Source of the DNA: Pyxicephalus adspersus
Lineage: Eukaryota > Chordata > Amphibia > Anura > Pyxicephalidae
Assembly: GCF_032062135.1 (NCBI RefSeq)
Contig: NC_092859.1
Location: 126,632,078 to 126,696,077, forward strand
Length of the DNA stretch: 64,000 nucleotides
Reading direction: 5' to 3'
Both the position numbers and the translations under genes were made by a program. Under the pieces are notes generated by a model, which searched no databases, was not told where the DNA came from, and saw only the letters and a list, made by a program, of their open reading frames with translations. Positions 1 through 12,500 of this stretch are shown piece by piece. How positions within the stretch are numbered: the stretch's first letter is position 1; each line of letters begins with the position of its first letter.

Positions 1-227
1 TTTTTTTTTTTAAAAAAACCTTAAGATTAAAAAAAAAAGTTAATTTATTAAATTTTTAATTTTGTTTTAATTAATTTATTTAAATTTTTCTTATTTTGAT
101 ATGATTTTGTTTCAAACTTTATTATACTCATAATATATTATACTGTAAAACAAATTTCATGAAAAACAATGTACCTCTTTTAGACATAAAAAACCGGGCG
201 GAAATGAACCGTTTAGGAGGTTACTTA
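1..227. mobile_element. End of a piggyBac-like nonautonomous element
   Basis: The last 90 bases of this stretch resemble the end of the element at 31938-32446: both contain a GTAAAACAAATTTC block, then AACAATGTA, then a run ending in a C/G-rich terminus next to TTAA. The first 120 bases are A/T-only low-complexity sequence like the interior of that element. The other end lies left of the window, so length and orientation are unknown. No transposase is present. Confidence 0.5.
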
Positions 228-230
228 AAC

Positions 231-1097
231 CAAAAATAGTATTTTCCCCATAAAATATTTGGGCAGTTTTTATTACAGTTTTTTCTTTTTTTTGGGGGGG
301 GGGGGTCTGTTTTTTATTAGTGTCATACACTGCTGTTTCACTTTTTATACGTCCTGCTCAAGATCGCAAAACCATGGCCAAGTCACCTAATCTGCACTGT
401 TCTATTTAGATTAGTTATGTTTTATCACCGCATTCAGCACTATTCTTCTTGGGCAATACACATTTTTTTTCCAAGTGATAATGTCTGCTTTTAGATGTTG
501 TTGCTTTGATTGAATAACTTCTAGTTTCCAAATCAGCATAAAAAGAAATGGTGATCTTTTTTTATTAGGCACAAAAGGACCTTTGCCTAACAGCGAAGGT
601 CACAGTAGTTCACATAAAAACCTGAAGGAGAAGCTGAAATAGCAGAATAAAAAGCTGAAAAAAGACTCAAGTCTACAAAGGGCATTGCCTTCAAGTTGAA
701 ATAAACAGACTTGTCTCGGTTCATATCGTTAGGGGAAACAAAAGCCTGTTGTAATTGCAGGCTTTACAGTCCCTATTACATACACTTAGAACCAAAGACA
801 CAGGTTGAAGCTTAGGCAATTTGGTTGGTAAACAGCAGGAAAGTAATGTATGTAGTCAAGAACTGTTAGTCTTGAAAATGTGTTGCTGTTGCAGGCTTTT
901 TCTTGCTAAAATCATATTTAATAAGCTAGAAACCTAATTTTCATGGCAACATTTGTATGGCCTCTCATTCTAGTTTGCTTTGCCTATTTATGCAGATTTG
1001 GAAATTTTGTTTCTTTTTGGTTGCTAATGTGACAAATCATGAAGCAATTTAAATGTAACTTAAAACTTGAAATGTAATATAAATTGCAGCATAGATG
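231..1097. other. Noncoding stretch upstream of the first visible ZNF280D exon
   Basis: Presumed intron of the zinc-finger gene. It holds a 12-G run at 294-305 and the possible coding fossil at 569-699. I found no other exon of the gene here, although further 5' exons must exist outside the window because the fingers present cover only the C-terminal half of the protein. Confidence 0.5.
569..699 (+). pseudogene. Possible coiled-coil exon fossil
   Basis: A T-rich tract ending in TTATTAG (an acceptor-like site, AG at 567-568) is followed by an open frame from 571. It reads as a Ser/His stretch and then a Lys/Leu/Gln-rich amphipathic segment. An in-frame TAG at 640-642 interrupts it where CAG (Gln) would keep the heptad pattern, and the frame continues to a TGA at 697-699. 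The pattern recalls the coiled coil following a THAP domain, but the piece is too short for family assignment. It could be chance. Confidence 0.2.
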
Positions 1098-1105
1098 TGG
1101 TAGAT

Positions 1106-1256
1106 CAGGGGTGCCCACACTTCTTTGGCTTGTGAGCTACTTTTAAAATGATCTACCAACAATAAAAACTTGGACATAATATTATTTCTGTGGGTGGTAG
1201 AGTTTAGTTTGAAAGGCAGGGCTCCGCGATCTACTCGTGTTGCCTTTGCACTCCTG
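1106..1256. mobile_element. hAT-type MITE (151 bp) with TSD
   Basis: The termini are CAGGGGTGCC and its near-complement GCACTCCTG. The flanks are TGGTAGAT (1098-1105) and CGGTAGAT (1257-1264), an 8-bp target-site duplication with one mismatch. Length, termini and TSD fit a nonautonomous hAT element. There is no coding capacity. Confidence 0.75.
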
Positions 1257-1768
1257 CGGTAGATGTATTAGTTTTGCTTTTTGCTTTTTCAATACAATTT
1301 TATTAGGAAAAAAAATGCAAGTACGGTATTAAAGTGGGGGGATAATGAAAGAATAAAAATCATAGATGTAAACGAAGAGATAATGTTGAAGAATGTCAGA
1401 TCATACTTTGAGATGTTATTCAGGAATACACAAAATGTAGGACACAAGGCATTGATCTAAATAACCTAATGGAAACAAATGGCGAGCAGACGATCTGCAA
1501 TATCTTAATAGGGCGATCCTCAAATAAATTACGTGGTCTGTCTAATTAACCTATTGCATAATGGACTTCACCAACAGATCACAAACTCCAAACAATATTG
1601 GAAAAGAATATTTTTTTTTAACTTTTGTTTTCATCAAGTAATTGTGTAAAAAAGTTTCCTTTTTTTCTGTTTACTCTTTTTTCTTCACAATACCCATGAG
1701 GCTGGACTTCAAACATTTTTGCCTTTGTTAATATTCTCCAATACATGGTGAATCGGCAGGAATTGTAG

Positions 1769-1851
1769 TTTATACAAGAAAGATAAAGATGTTTGTGCTG
1801 CAACATATGAAGGATAATCATAAGCCAGGAGAAATGCCATATGTTTGCCAG
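1769..1851 (+). CDS. ZNF280D: ZNF280D exon 1 (of those visible); 5' edge uncertain
   Basis: The frame ending at the donor CAG|GTAAAA reads [18 protein letters not shown], a signature of ZNF280 proteins. The two H residues close a finger whose Cys pair lies in the preceding, unseen exon. The final VCQ opens the next finger, completed in exon 2. The 5' boundary is poorly defined. AGs that keep the frame open end at 1759, 1768, 1778, 1782 and 1788, and none has a good adjacent polypyrimidine tract. Sequence left of LQHMK does not align well with the family. Confidence 0.65.
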
Positions 1852-3491
1852 GTAAAAAAAAACATAAACACTTCTGTTGGTAAGATCGTCACTAGCTTTC
1901 AGTTGAGTCTACTGGACAGAAAGTGAAGGGAAATCCCTTTTTTAAAACAAACCATGGTTTTAAAAACCTTTCCTGCTCTATCCAAAGTGGGAAAATAAAA
2001 GGTTTAGGCTTTTGCCAACCCTGTAATACCGAAAACAAAAATGTACATCTAGTTTCAATCCCTGCTAAAGTTGGGAAGGGTGGAACAAACAGAAAAAGAA
2101 GGGCGGAGGATGAGTTTGGCAAACAAAGTTAAATTTTATTAAGGTGTACATTATTGTTTTAGATATATTTGTATTTATATTGTAATTTATTGTAGAATGA
2201 AGCAACCAGTCATTGTAAACAAGTAATCATACGGAACATTGGAGTAAAGAAAATTGTTTAGTGCATATTTAGATTTTTCTAATGCTTGCCTTTTAAAGTT
2301 ATAATATGATTTTGAAAATCTTTATGCTTGCTCTTTTTCATATTTTTGTTATATAAAATGTAGTGATTTGTAAGTTAACCACTAAGAGAATTTTACATAT
2401 TGATATTTTGAAGCTTTTTTTAATGTGTTCAATCCAGCAAGTAGCAAAGTAGAGCCTCCAGAACAGAATGTGGTGGAATGAGACATAAATACCATTTGTT
2501 GTTAGAAGGCTCTGCTGAACAGGGTGGACGTGGGGAGATGCCAAGTGTGTTACAGTGCGAGGGCCCCAGACCCTCCTCAGCCAATAAGGGCTCCCACAGG
2601 GACCCCAAGTTGTTTTTCCACAGGGGCCCACTGGTGCACATGCTTTTTTTAATATTCTTGAAATCTTTACACTAAGCAATACTGTGATTATTTTCTGTGT
2701 GTACAGAAATTAGCATTTTAACTCTTATTCTTTTTCTTCCCTTCATCATAGGTGTGCAGTTATAGGTCTTCAGTTTTTGCTGATATTGATATTCATTTTC
2801 GAAATGTCCATGAAAACACCAAAAGTTTGTTGTGTCCCTTTTGTCTAAAAGTTATTAAATCTGGAACTCCATACATGCAGCATTACATGAAGCACCAGGT
2901 TAGTTGTCTTTATTGAATTATAGTTATTTCTAGGCTGAAATTAGAGCAATCGTTGCTTGGAAGAACCAGTTTTGATATTTCCCTGTTTTATTTTTTCCTC
3001 CTGCTCTTTAGAATAAAGGTGTGTATAGATGTGCGAAGTGCAGGCTGCAGTTTTTGACTTGTAAAGAAAAAATGGACCACAAAGCTCAGCATCACAGAAC
3101 ATTCAAAAAGCCAAAACAATTAGAAGGTCTTCCTCCAGGAACAAAGGTATTCAGTTTAGCTTTAATAACTAATAAAAATGGATGACTTACATGTTTATGA
3201 ATCGATATTTTTTACTACTGCTCATATCCAGAACATCCAAATGTGGCTTACATTAAATTGTCAAAAACTCTGTACTGGCTCATTTGCTCATTTTGTAATG
3301 TTACTTTAAAATAGCGCAATATATATTTTACACTCAAACCCCAAAATAAATTGAAACACTGAATTTTAATTTACTAAAATAGTGAGGGCTGTTCACTTAT
3401 CAAATTCAATTATCACTCTGCAGGGGATATTATACTTGTGTAATGAATGTAGTTTAAATTGACTTGCAGGAAAATGGAGGGGAGGGGGAGT

Positions 3492-3523
<32 letters not shown>

Positions 3524-6500
3524 CTTGAATATTACCGAATGACTGAAGCACTTTATTAAACTCCCTTGATAATTTGCTTTACTATGTGAGGCAGCTAAGC
3601 TCCTTTGGTAAATAAAGTGGTTTCATTTCATAATTATATAGTCATAACATAAGCTCCTTTTGATGTTTCAATATGACACATGCTTTTTTTTCCCTTTAAC
3701 ACTGATTTGGGGTTTTTGTGTTTTTAGGTCACCATTCGGGCATCTTCTGGAGGCAATATAACCCCCGTTTCCCCTTCCACCACTACCATTTGCCAAAATT
3801 CACCTCCCTCTGCTCCCAGAAACCTTCCTACTACTCCACCCAAGTCACTCCCACAGTTTATGCCCATAACACCTCCTCAGCCAGTTCCTAAAATCAAACC
3901 TGTAAGCCCTAAAAACAATCAGGCTTCTCCACCTAAAGTAAACGCACTGCCACCAAAACCTAAAATGCCTCCAAAAAAGCTGGCAACTCCAAACACTACA
4001 AAAAGAATCAAGATGACCAATACAGCCTTGCGAAATATATGGTAATCACTTTTTTAACTTTAAATGAAAAGTGACAATTATAACAATCCTTCGGAGTATT
4101 CATTACTTAACTTTGTCATTCCTTACTTTGTCTCTCATGTTTAAGGGATTTTTAAGTAGTTGGACACGTCAGCATGACCTGACAGCAATTTTTAATACTT
4201 TAACTGTTTCTTGCCAAGAACAGGCATTCCCTAATTCCAGCTCAGGCATCCTAGAGCACATGGTCTCTAGCTACCAATAATTACATGCTTATTTTGTATT
4301 TTCTGTTAACAACGGTATATTTTAATATATTATTTAATAACAAATTAAGTATATTTATTAACAAATAAATGTTTGCATTAGAGGTTTTGTGAAGGCATAC
4401 CAAATAGGCTTTGGAAAATAAGGGAAGTACATTTTATTTATTTTTATATATAGCAGGGAAAGGTTCATTGGGGAGTTTCACCCATTCCTTTTTGTCCTGG
4501 TGAATATTTTCTAAGTTGTCTAAGTTAGAATGTTAATGTAAAGCCAAACATTTTGGGATGTCTTTCAAGCAAGATTTCAGGGAAAATCCTTCAATGGAAC
4601 CTTTTTTTTTCTGTGGCAATTCAAGATAAAAAATGGTTTACTTTTGTAGAGATTTTCCCTAATTTCCTGTTTTACTTTTAGGTGGAAAAGATTAATGAAG
4701 ATAAGTAATGTTTAGCCTATTGACTAAAATTAGGTCCATCCTTATTTTAAAGTTGTTAATTTAGGCCCTATATCAATAGGGCCACCCAGGGATCAGAGGA
4801 GTATATTTGTAAGTTGGAGCATAGACCAAAATTTATTTACTTAGGGGTCAAGACCACCGTATGTACACAACCGTTTACTACCTCTGCTCAAGTGGGTTCA
4901 ATGCATGCTAGGTACAACGGGCCTGATTTAATAAAGCTCTCCAAGGCTGGAGAAGATATTTTCATCAGTGAACCTGAATGATTCAGCAAACCTGGAATAA
5001 ATTGTATATAGTCTTTGTTTTCTAGCCCAGATTATGGATATGGATTGATGATTAATATGAAAACTTTATAGTCTCCATTTTTCTTTCATAGTTCATTTAC
5101 CTGTGATATATTTTTTGTGATATGGATGTACATTGTGTTGATTGTGTTTATTATATTCAGTTACATTCCTGGGTTCCATCAATGCATTGAATGTCATCGT
5201 CAAGTGGTGGATTTTGAGGGTCATTTTCACACTTATGTGCACTGCAGCAAATGCAAGTTCAGTACCAGCTGTAACAAAGCCTACAATAATCACATGCTGA
5301 GGTGAGTAGACAATGAAAGTTTCATTTTTGAGTTCAGTGTTAAACATTTTCTTGTTGCATATGCATGTAAAATTTTGTATTATTTGGTTTCAGCATGATG
5401 TATCTTTAGTGTTTGAGAATTCAAGAGTTCTAGCTGCCAAAGTTTGTAATTGAATACCTATTGCCTGTGCATTTATTGATAATTATTGATATCTGTGCTG
5501 TATTTTTGCAGCTTCCATGGCAGAAATTCCAGCAAAAAATCCAAAGCTTTGAAAAAACATCCTAAAGACAAAAGGTTTGATGCAACTCATAGCGTTTGTG
5601 TCTCTTCTTACTAAAAGTTAAATGTTGTGTAAATTCTAAAGCAGTTTTTTTACAGGTAGCTAGCATTTTATTTTAAATCTTGTGTACCTTCTGTTTCTGT
5701 TTTTGGGAGAATACTCCTGCTATAAATGGCTAAATGGGAGGTTCTGAAGGCACATAATACAGCCCAAACATACACATCTATTTCCCTTTTATATGGCTTG
5801 TCTGCCTATAAAAAGGCTGTGGGGGATGACAGCTCCAAGACTTGAGGGAGCTTTGTTAGATGTTTCAGGTGACATAATGGACACTGTTTAAGGCAGAACA
5901 AACTCCCTGGTAGCAAACCGGATATATAGGATTGTATTTCAATGCAAATGTGGGTAATTCCAAAATAAGTAAAGCCAGGCAACTAGTATTCTTAACAGAA
6001 ATTTCCACACAGAAGTCCTGAATTTTCTGCAGGGTATCCCTCATAAGCAATCTAAATTCTGATGGTTGCCTACAAACATGCTGCTGTGTTGTATACCCAG
6101 AGGAAGAATGTAACTTTGTAAACATGTTTTTGTCTTTTTTAACGTACCTTCATGAAGTTTAAAAGGTATGTGAGGTTTTCTTTTACATATCATACTATAT
6201 ATATTCTAACAGACAGCTGTGTTCTTTTTTAATTAGGCGTATAACAGTAGTATGCCTGAACTGTGACTTCCTGACCGATGTTTCTGGTTTAGATGACATG
6301 GCCAAACATTTGAGTGAAAGTCACACTCATTCGTGCCAAGTGGTTACAGAGAATGGTAAGGATCGAATTGCCTTTTTAAGGTTTTACTCTATATCCTTTT
6401 CTCATCCATCATTATTAGTTGAATCGTTGTTATTGTTAACAGTGACATTTTTTTAAAGTGAATTCATTTTTTTTTTTCTTTTGATCTCAGTTTCCATAAT

Positions 6501-9500
6501 TTCCTCAACTCATGAAGGAGACATGTCTAAGTAAGTTAGCTTTTTGCTTACTGCCCTTAAGCTACTTTAACCTTAGTGTTTGGCTTCTAAGCATTGGATA
6601 ATTAGTCGCCTGTAGCCTAGTGCGTACTATGCTTTATTAGAGTCTACTTAAATTTGTTTTTGTTGTCCATAATCAATACTATTTATAAGCAATATTTCCT
6701 ATGCACTAGCCACCTAAAATGTAAATATATGTAAAATACCTATCTTTTTCTGTGCTTGAATATAGTAGGGAGGGAAGTAAACCTTAACCCAGTAGGTAGT
6801 TAATGTCTGTCTTAAGCTAACCTCATGCAGTACATGCAGGTAAATTATAACAGAGCTGGACAGATTGGTCATATCACACATAGGTAAACAACTTTAAACT
6901 GTTTAGGTAATATAAGGTTATTTGTGAATTTGTTCCTGTTTAATAAACACCCACCCTTGCATTGAATTGCACCATGTTTATGCATTTGGAATAAATTACC
7001 ACTTCAGTATACCCGATAAAAACCTTAGAAATACAGTATGCACACCGTGAAATGGGATAAACAGGTTGTATGATGTGTGTACATTACAATGGGTGGTCTC
7101 TCGGAACCACGGACAATAGACAACGAGCGATCCTAATGCAAGGGAAGGGGGACGGCGCGCAGCGGGGTACTGCTCTGTCGTTCTCCCCCCTCCCCTCTCA
7201 ATAGAGCAGAACCGTGCTGTATGTAAAGCACTCTTCATGCATCGCGCTGTCCTTAGTCGTTGGAAAGGATCGTGAAAGATCCTTTCCTATGACAATAACT
7301 GCACGTGTGTATGCAGCTTTAGGATGACAGAAAAAACAAAGGAATCCTTTCTGATGGTCACCCCAACGACACCTCTATCTTTAGCTTGGTTTCCCGTCTC
7401 CTTCCATTTGTCATTCTTCTTGCAGATTTAGCAGTTTTTGTTCTGTTGTCTTGGGCCAGTCTGATATGTTACTGATTTCACTTTATATTTGTTTTTTTAT
7501 ACACCGCAATCTTTTAATAAAGAAGATATTTTATTAGATATCAATCTTCATTTTGTACCATTGTGATGTTTGAAAGTAATAAACAAACAGCATTACACTG
7601 TTTACAAAAAAGTCTCACAAAATCCTATTTTTGAGTCATTAACGGAATCTTCTTTGTTCATGTATATTAGAATTACCTTTTTTCACAATCATTTTCTTAC
7701 TAAAACCAAGTGCAGATACACCAATGACTGTTTAGAACTACAGCTCCTGACAGCTGGTTTTTTTCTAGTCTTTTAAATAATTACATTTTAAATAGTTTTT
7801 TTAAAGCTGTAAATGGCTAGGTTAAGAAACTATTACAACAGTAGGTTGTAAGTATACACTGGGGTTGACATTCTTGGGGGATATAGGCTTTTCAGTTATT
7901 TTACTTGTCTTATTGAACAAGGTGAAGTTTAAAATTTTTTTTCTGTGATTTGGTTTTCTTCACAAAGTTCAGTTTCACTATATTCGCTAAGTGAGGTAAA
8001 AATTCTCTTGAAAGAGAACATTAATTTTTTTCAGTGAATAGCCTAAACTCCTTTAGTAACTCAGAGCCATTGTTGACCAACATTAACTCCTAATGTCATT
8101 TTACAATGCTGTTTTTTTATCTACAACAATTCTGTTGATATTTCTTTGTACTGTCCTGATTCATGTGCTGAGAATAGTATTGATCTGCCAAACAATCAGT
8201 GGTTAAAGGTCCTATATGAAGTCATGTTTGTTTTTAATATGAAAAACTTGCTAAAAAAAAAAAATGAATTTCACTAAATTTTGGCATCAGCATTTCCATT
8301 ATGTGGGATAACTTTAATAATACCTTCAAGTAGTTGTACAGTTAAACAGCTTTGTCGTTAAACACTTTTTAACAAGCCAGCAGTTTCCCCAAACATTTTC
8401 CCAAATCCCTTTAATAGCTTATGTTTTGTGGAGGTTTGCTCCTGTTGTAGTTACATTTCTTAAATCTTAATTATTTTACTCTAAAGGTATTGTTGGATAA
8501 TTCCCATCTTGGCACATTGCATCAGCATAGTTTTTCCTCCGATATTAAAATTTGTTTTTAGTTGCCTTTTTGCAGTTTACACTAGCAGTTTGTCTGGACA
8601 CTGTGGGCCAAAATCTGTTTTATAAGAATAGACGCATGCTAGCATTCAACTAACAATATATCACTACCACAAAGGCCTGATAAAGGAATCAGTACTGGTT
8701 TTTGAAAGAACATGTTGGTATTTATCAATTTTGGCCCTTTAGAAAGAAGCATTTCCTTCTTTATTAGATTTTGTAGTATGAGATGTTTGTATTATATTTT
8801 AGCTTTTCAATGGTTGCTGCCAATAAGGTTAAATTTATTCTTTTACTTGCGCTTTATCTTCCTTTAACTTCATCTGTCAGGACACCAAACGTTACCAAGC
8901 CTTGTCAACTTTTAAAAATGGTTGTTTTAAGCAAATATAATACACCACCTTTTCCAAATGTGACCATTTTTATTACTTCAATATTTGAAAATTATAGTCA
9001 CAAGTCTAAAATAAAGATTTTTTCGTATAGTTAAGGTATGTGTATAAGGCCTAGTACAGCTTTCTGTGGAATGATTACATTATATAAGCACAAGAAAGAT
9101 TTCAAAACTGGACATTGACTACAATGTAAGAAGATGGTATGTGTCTGAAGCAGGACAGTTTATTGTAATGCCTTACCATTTCATGCAAGCAGGGCTGGAA
9201 ATAATTTTGATGAAACTGACACAAAAGTAAAGATCTTTAATTTGGATAGGGACCGATACATTAATAAACAGTTAATCCTTAAATTCTCCTGTCCAAATGA
9301 TGCAGACAGATACCTTTTTTTTCTTCTTTTATTTGTCCGGCCAATTTTATAATGAACTGAGAATACATTTCTTTGGCCAATTTTGCAGTCTTATTGAGTT
9401 CTGTGAATAAATCAATACCGAAATAGACACATGGACTTTTTTTAGTATAGGTTAGGAAAATTGAAAATAAATTGGTAAAATTTTTATTCATTAGCTTTAG

Positions 9501-12500
9501 TTTTTTATAAGTTATATTGATTCAAAAAAACTTACTTTGTGCTGGTGCTGCTGTTCTTACTCCTGCCAGAGATATACATGGTGTTTCTATTTTTAGGTCA
9601 AAACCTGAATTGTTTTTCAAATAATCAAATTCATTGAACTGTGTGAGATAATATCACACTGCATATATGTACAAACCTTCTTTGCATTGTACGTAGCATA
9701 GCAGCATTTACCAGCTTCAGTTTTATGGTTGTTTTACATCACTTGTAAAATACTGGTTACTCTTACATTAGTCAGAGCTGACATTCGTTACCATGGGCAT
9801 TATTCAATGGAATGATGCTGTGCATTGTAAATCATGAAAGTACAAGTTCAAGCGACCATCTAGTTCATTTTTTCTCAACTAGGGTTCTTCTAGAGGTTCC
9901 TAGTGGTTCCTTGAGCAATCCACAATTTGGACCTCTCAGGTCAGTTACCACTAAAATCAATGGTCTTTGGCTATTTCTATGGGTGACGTTCTTCCCACTG
10001 GCCAGCAATGTAAGAGGCATTATTCCCACTCACCATCACACTAATGTACTGTGAGCTGTGGATATAGAATTTACTATCCAAGTTCTCTAAGACCTGAAAG
10101 ATATGTTAAGGGTTCCCCCATGTTAAAAAGGTCAAGAGAGGCTGATATGGTTGCTTGCTTAAACCATGCCATTCTGTTCATTTTTATACAGTATTACAGT
10201 GTGGCTAGTGGCAAATAAATGCATCACATGTGCATTACCTTGCCACCACAAGTCTGAAGTTAGTGCCTTAAAAGATTAAACAAAAGGTAAACCTGTATTA
10301 ACTAGCTGTTCTTTCTTAATGTTACTCATGCATCAGTTTTTAAAAATGTTTACATTGTCTGGTAAATGTACTGGTATTGCTTAATTAGTTATCAAATGTA
10401 ACTTTAGCTGGCTAAAGTGTTTATTATTTATGAGCCTCCTTTTCTTTTGGACTGTTTTTAGATTTAGGTAATTCCTAGGGCAATTTCATATGTGCTGCAC
10501 TCGCTTATCAGACAAAATACTTTGAAGCCCAGTGTCTGTGTGTTTTGAAGTACATCCGTGGCCCTAAACTTTGGCTTATTTAGGCACAGGAACTGTAGTA
10601 GTAAAAAACCTTTTGTGGAATGAAATTCCTTTATTGGAATTTATCTTGATATGTAGGCAGCTAACTAAAGCCAGGTACCAATGTACACTTCAGTGTAACT
10701 CTACATTTAGTTTTTAAACTCTTATACAATATTTGTTATATATTGTGTGGGTATTTTCTACATTTGATCTGTTTTATTTCAAACATTTACTAGAAAACAT
10801 AGGATCATTGTGCAATATGGGATCATTATTGAGCATAGTGGGTTATCCAAAGAGAACACAGCACTAATGCATACTGATTCAAAACCACTGCACGTTGATG
10901 TATAAAGATAAAAGAAACACTTGTGTTTCTTTCTTCACAGCTTGTATTTTCTCTGTTACCCTTGTCTAGTTAGCAACCATGGTGGCATCTCATGAACATA
11001 GAAACATGTTTCCAAATTTCACTAAATGCAAGAAAAAAGGTTCACCGCATAGCAAAAAAAGGTTAATGAATTATCCCCTTTATGAAGTTAAAAGTTAAAT
11101 AGCTGGTGGGAAACCTTTAGACTGATTGTTATTGATTTGTCGTCCTTGATCATAAGTTGCGTTCAGTACTGAAATGTATGACCTTACAGAGTTCTCATGT
11201 TAGGATCTAGGGCGATTGCTTTTTTTTTTTTTTTTTGAAGAAATAAATCATTAATGCTGAGTGTAATATATGTAAGGTAATTAGTTGAAGTCAGAAAGCC
11301 TAAATAATTTATGTTTGGTATGTCTTTATTTGGTCTCGCCTTAGTGGACTGCCGTGTTAAATATTTTTTTTTAGAGAAGCTCATACAGGATGTTGTTATG
11401 GCACCGCTAACAGATGTATATCATCCATAAAAGTCCATTCAGCTTCATTTTTAATTGGTCATGCATGGATGAATATGATTTGATGAACTGAACTAAGTAC
11501 GGTTTCTATTTGCCAGAAACATGCTACCTAGACCCAAAGCGATCTCATAAAAACCTTCTCTGTCAAACACATATGATTTAATCATTCACTGATCTTATGG
11601 CAGTAGGGAAAGCCTTAAGTTACTTACACAAGCTATATGATTTGTGCCCAAGATGAACGTGTGTGAACGTGCGTGTCATTCATGCGTGTCATTCATGCGT
11701 ACAAAGTGACCCCTGATGACATTCAGAAATCTGATGTCTGTACAGGGTTTTACACACCGATGTTAATCACAAGTACGTATTTCCACTTTGACATCTAGAA
11801 AGGACATACATTAAAGGAATACATTACATACAGATACAGATTACGTACAGAAAGGATTACATTAAAAATCTCCATTGTGGCTGATGGTTTCCAATGTGAT
11901 CACGTTTTGTTGAGGACTTCTTTGTGCTAATTCTACAGTGTAAGCTGGCATGATTGTAGCAAGGGGTAAGACTTTTGAGATTGTGTTGGTTTAACTGTTT
12001 CACAGGAATGTATTGTAAACTCAGGAGACCCACAGAGCTGTCTATATATCAGCTTTACATAGGAGGCATGTTTTAAGTACAGTGATGTAAAAGAAAGCTT
12101 AAGTTTTTGTTTACCACAGGCATAGAAACAATTGTGTATCACATTCTCAACAGCATAGCACAAAATGCTGATGATGAAAACTTTCCATCCGCTTAGATAT
12201 TTCAATTGGTGGTGGTACCTTCAGGTTATTTGTATCCACTAGATCCCTGATGTTTAATCTTGATCTGTTGTGGAAACTGACAGGGTTAGACAAAGCTGTT
12301 ACCTTCTGCTCGTTTTTAAACCTAATGTTTGACCCAGAATATATATATACATCCAACTTTTATTTGGAAAGGACATGCCCTCTCTTATCTTTCTTTGTGT
12401 ACAGCACTGTTTATTACTTAGTTTACCAATTACAAAATATTTTTTATATTTGCTTTGCATGAAGTTTTACAGCAGTATTTGACTGTAGCCCAAAATTGTG

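Noticed and set aside
309..415. Possible upstream ZNF280D exon after TTTTTTATTAG, with TGTCATACACTGC resembling a Cys-x2-Cys coding stretch
   Set aside because: It needs a frameshift to form the Cys pair, and the remainder does not match the family's QLQCHIESVH segment.
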